Shown here piece after piece: positions 62,279 to 64,000 of a stretch of DNA of 64,000 nt (positions within the stretch are counted from its first letter, which is position 1; every line of letters begins with the position of its first letter). Origin of the DNA: Megachile rotundata (taxonomy: Eukaryota > Arthropoda > Insecta > Hymenoptera > Megachilidae); NCBI RefSeq assembly GCF_050947335.1, contig NC_134993.1, positions 2,170,001 to 2,234,000 on the forward strand, in the 5' to 3' direction. The notes under the pieces are model-generated. The model was given only the letters and a program-made list of their open reading frames with translations, was not told where the DNA came from and ran no database searches. Position numbers and translations under genes: made by a program.

Positions 62279-64000
62279 GATCACACAATCACGATCACAC
62301 ACTCACCATCACACAATCACGATCACACAATCACGATCACACAATCACGATCACACTATCACGATCACACAATCACAGTCACACAATCACAATCACACAA
62401 TCACAATCACAATCACGATCACACAGTCACGATCACACGATCACGATCACACGATCACGATCACACAATCACGATCACACAATCACGATCACACGATCAT
62501 GATCACACAATCACGATCACACAATCACGATCACACAATCACGATCACACAATCACAATCACACAATGAAGGTCACACAATGACGATCACACCATCACCA
62601 TCACACAATCACGACCACACAATCACGATCACACAATCGCGATCGCACAATCACGATCACAATATCACAATCACACAGTCACACAATCACAATCACAATA
62701 ACAATCACAATCACAATCACAATCACAATCATGATCACACAATCACAATCACACAGTCACACAATCACAATCACAATCACAATCACAATCACAATCACAA
62801 TCACAATCACAATCACAATCACAATCACAATCACAATCACAATCACAATCACAATCACAATCACAATCACAATCACAATCACGATCACACAATCACGATC
62901 ACACAATCACGATCACACAATCACGATCACACAATCACGATCACACAATCACGATCACACAATCACGATCACACAATCACAATCACACAATCGTTATCAC
63001 ACAATCACGATCACACAATCACCATCCCACAATCACCATCACACAATCACCATCACACAATCACGATCACACAATCACGATCACACAATCGCGATCACGC
63101 AATCACAATCGCGCAATCACAATCACACAATCACAGTCACACAATCACAATCATACAATCACAATCACACAATCACACAATCACAATCACACAATCACAA
63201 TCACACAATCACAATCACACAATCACAATCACACAATCACAATCACACAATCACAATCACACAATCACAATCCCACAATCACAATCCCACAATCACAATC
63301 CCACAATCACACAATCACACAGTCACAATCCCACAATCACGATCACACAATCACGATCACACAATCACAATCACACAATCACAATCACACAATCACAATC
63401 ACACAATCACACTGTCACAATCCCACAATCACGATCACACAATCACGATCACACAGTCACGATCACACGATCACGATCACACAATAACAATCACACAATC
63501 ACAATCACACAATCACGAGCACACAATCACGATCACACAATCACCATCACACAATCACGATCACACAATCACGATCACACAATCACAATCACACAATCAC
63601 GATCACACAATCACTATCACACAATCACAATCACACAATCACAAACACACAGTCGCGATCACACGACCACGATCACACGATCACGATCACACAATCACAG
63701 TCACACAATCAAGGTCACACAATGACGATCACACCATCCCCATCACACAATCACGACCACACAATCACGATCACACAATCACGATCACACAATCACGTTC
63801 ACACAATCACAAACACACAGTCGCGATCACTCGATCACGATCACACAATCACGATCACACAGTCAAGATCAAACAACCACAATCACACAATCACAATATC
63901 ACAATCGCAATCACACAATCACAATAACACAATCAGACAATCACACAATCACACAATCACGATCACACTATCACGATCACACAATCACGATAACACAATC
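62279..64000. repeat. Mosaic satellite with hexamer cassette (20 units), cut by window end
   Basis: A tag with TGAAGGTCAC lies at 62580. A cassette of the early type follows (AATATCAC, AGTCACAC, AATAAC, CATGATCAC) with 20 hexamers at 62763-62882. The CGTTATC set, an AATCCC cluster near 63270-63305, ACTGTCAC, ACAATAACAATC and ACGAGCACAC units lead to the tag at 63722. The last 280 bp match 50251-50530 at offset 13471. The array continues beyond the window. Confidence 0.83.

Larger units (their letters stand above)
1..64000. repeat. Satellite/minisatellite field, 14-bp unit (8+6 bp)
   Basis: Every line of the window is made of AATCAC hexamers and ACAATCAC octamers; the dominant combination is the 14-mer ACAATCACGATCAC or its G-to-A form ACAATCACAATCAC. 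All units point the same way: I saw no inverted block (GTGATT on the + strand) and no non-repeat insertion anywhere. Frequent unit variants are GATCAC, AATCAC, CATCAC (G to C), AGTCAC, AATCCC, CGTTATC, CGCTATC and AATATC. Base composition of the standard unit is 6 A, 5 C, 2 T and 1 G, a strong strand asymmetry. Absence of genes over 64 kb and multi-kilobase higher-order periodicity point to eukaryotic satellite DNA. The host species and chromosomal position cannot be read from the sequence. Confidence 0.97.

Noticed and set aside
118..63725. Translationally coupled bacterial operon suggested by ATGA overlaps
   Set aside because: There is no ribosome-binding site logic: AAGG at the same distance is part of the same copied tag, and the products are the same repeat in rotated frames.
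118..63927. Dozens of long + strand reading frames (up to about 1340 codons) encoding His/Asn/Thr/Ser-rich 14-residue repeats that look like metal-binding or silk-like proteins
   Set aside because: All three + frames are open because neither the 14-mer nor the hexamer contains TAA, TAG or TGA. The frames begin and end only where chance variants make ATG or stop, overlap each other in several frames, and have no signal, domain or codon bias of their own.
1..64000. CRISPR array
   Set aside because: Repeats are directly contiguous with no unique spacers, the period is 14 bp, and there are no cas genes.
1..64000. CENP-B box or other known centromere motif
   Set aside because: I found no match to the CENP-B box pattern; the TTCG and CGGG parts are absent from the common units.
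1..64000. tRNA, rRNA or structured ncRNA genes
   Set aside because: No cloverleaf or rRNA-like stretch is visible; with only A/C-rich words on one strand, stable hairpins are unlikely.

Overview
The whole 64-kb window is one uninterrupted, same-orientation tandem-repeat field. I find no protein-coding gene, RNA gene, transposon, CRISPR array or promoter that I can support. The sequence is built from two related short words on the + strand: a hexamer AATCAC and an octamer ACAATCAC (the hexamer with an extra AC). Alternating 8+6 gives the dominant 14-bp unit, ACAATCACGATCAC or ACAATCACAATCAC. Runs of 6+6 give hexamer cassettes and runs of 8+8 give short octamer patches. The + strand is A/C-rich and almost free of G apart from the single G of the GATCAC form; the - strand is correspondingly G/T-rich. 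This is a eukaryotic satellite or minisatellite block, probably heterochromatic, subtelomeric or otherwise gene-free, from a long-read assembly. The sequence does not let me name the species.

Much of the interest is in the hierarchy. Above the 6/8/14-bp level there are subrepeats of about 284 bp, and above those, kilobase-scale higher-order repeats (HORs) recognisable by shared rare variants: A (1-4620 and 4621-8590), B (15249-17957 and 17958-20520), C (20920-22240 and 23041-24355), D (three copies, 25217-28902, 28903-32406, 32407-35170), E (about 36180-42380, 42381-47950 and a partial copy to 49122), F (50985-51639, 52750-53402, 56080-56730) and G (53403-about 55950 and 57238-about 59660). 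Copies differ mostly by whole-unit gains and losses (14 bp, 600 bp, 712 bp) and by the lengths of embedded pure arrays.

Three kinds of element recur as modules. The first is a tag reading TCAAGGTCACACAATGACG or close variants, present more than 70 times. The second is a set of hexamer cassettes of 19 to 53 units, most of them with the same left and right boundary variants. The third is a set of pure (ACAATCACAATCAC)n arrays up to 1.2 kb that lack the G variant. A left-to-right trend is visible: the first 24 kb is old-looking, variant-rich mosaic, whereas 27-64 kb carries long homogeneous arrays that look recently expanded.

Long open reading frames exist on the + strand throughout, but they follow from the repeat containing no stop codon in any + frame. 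They are not reported as genes.
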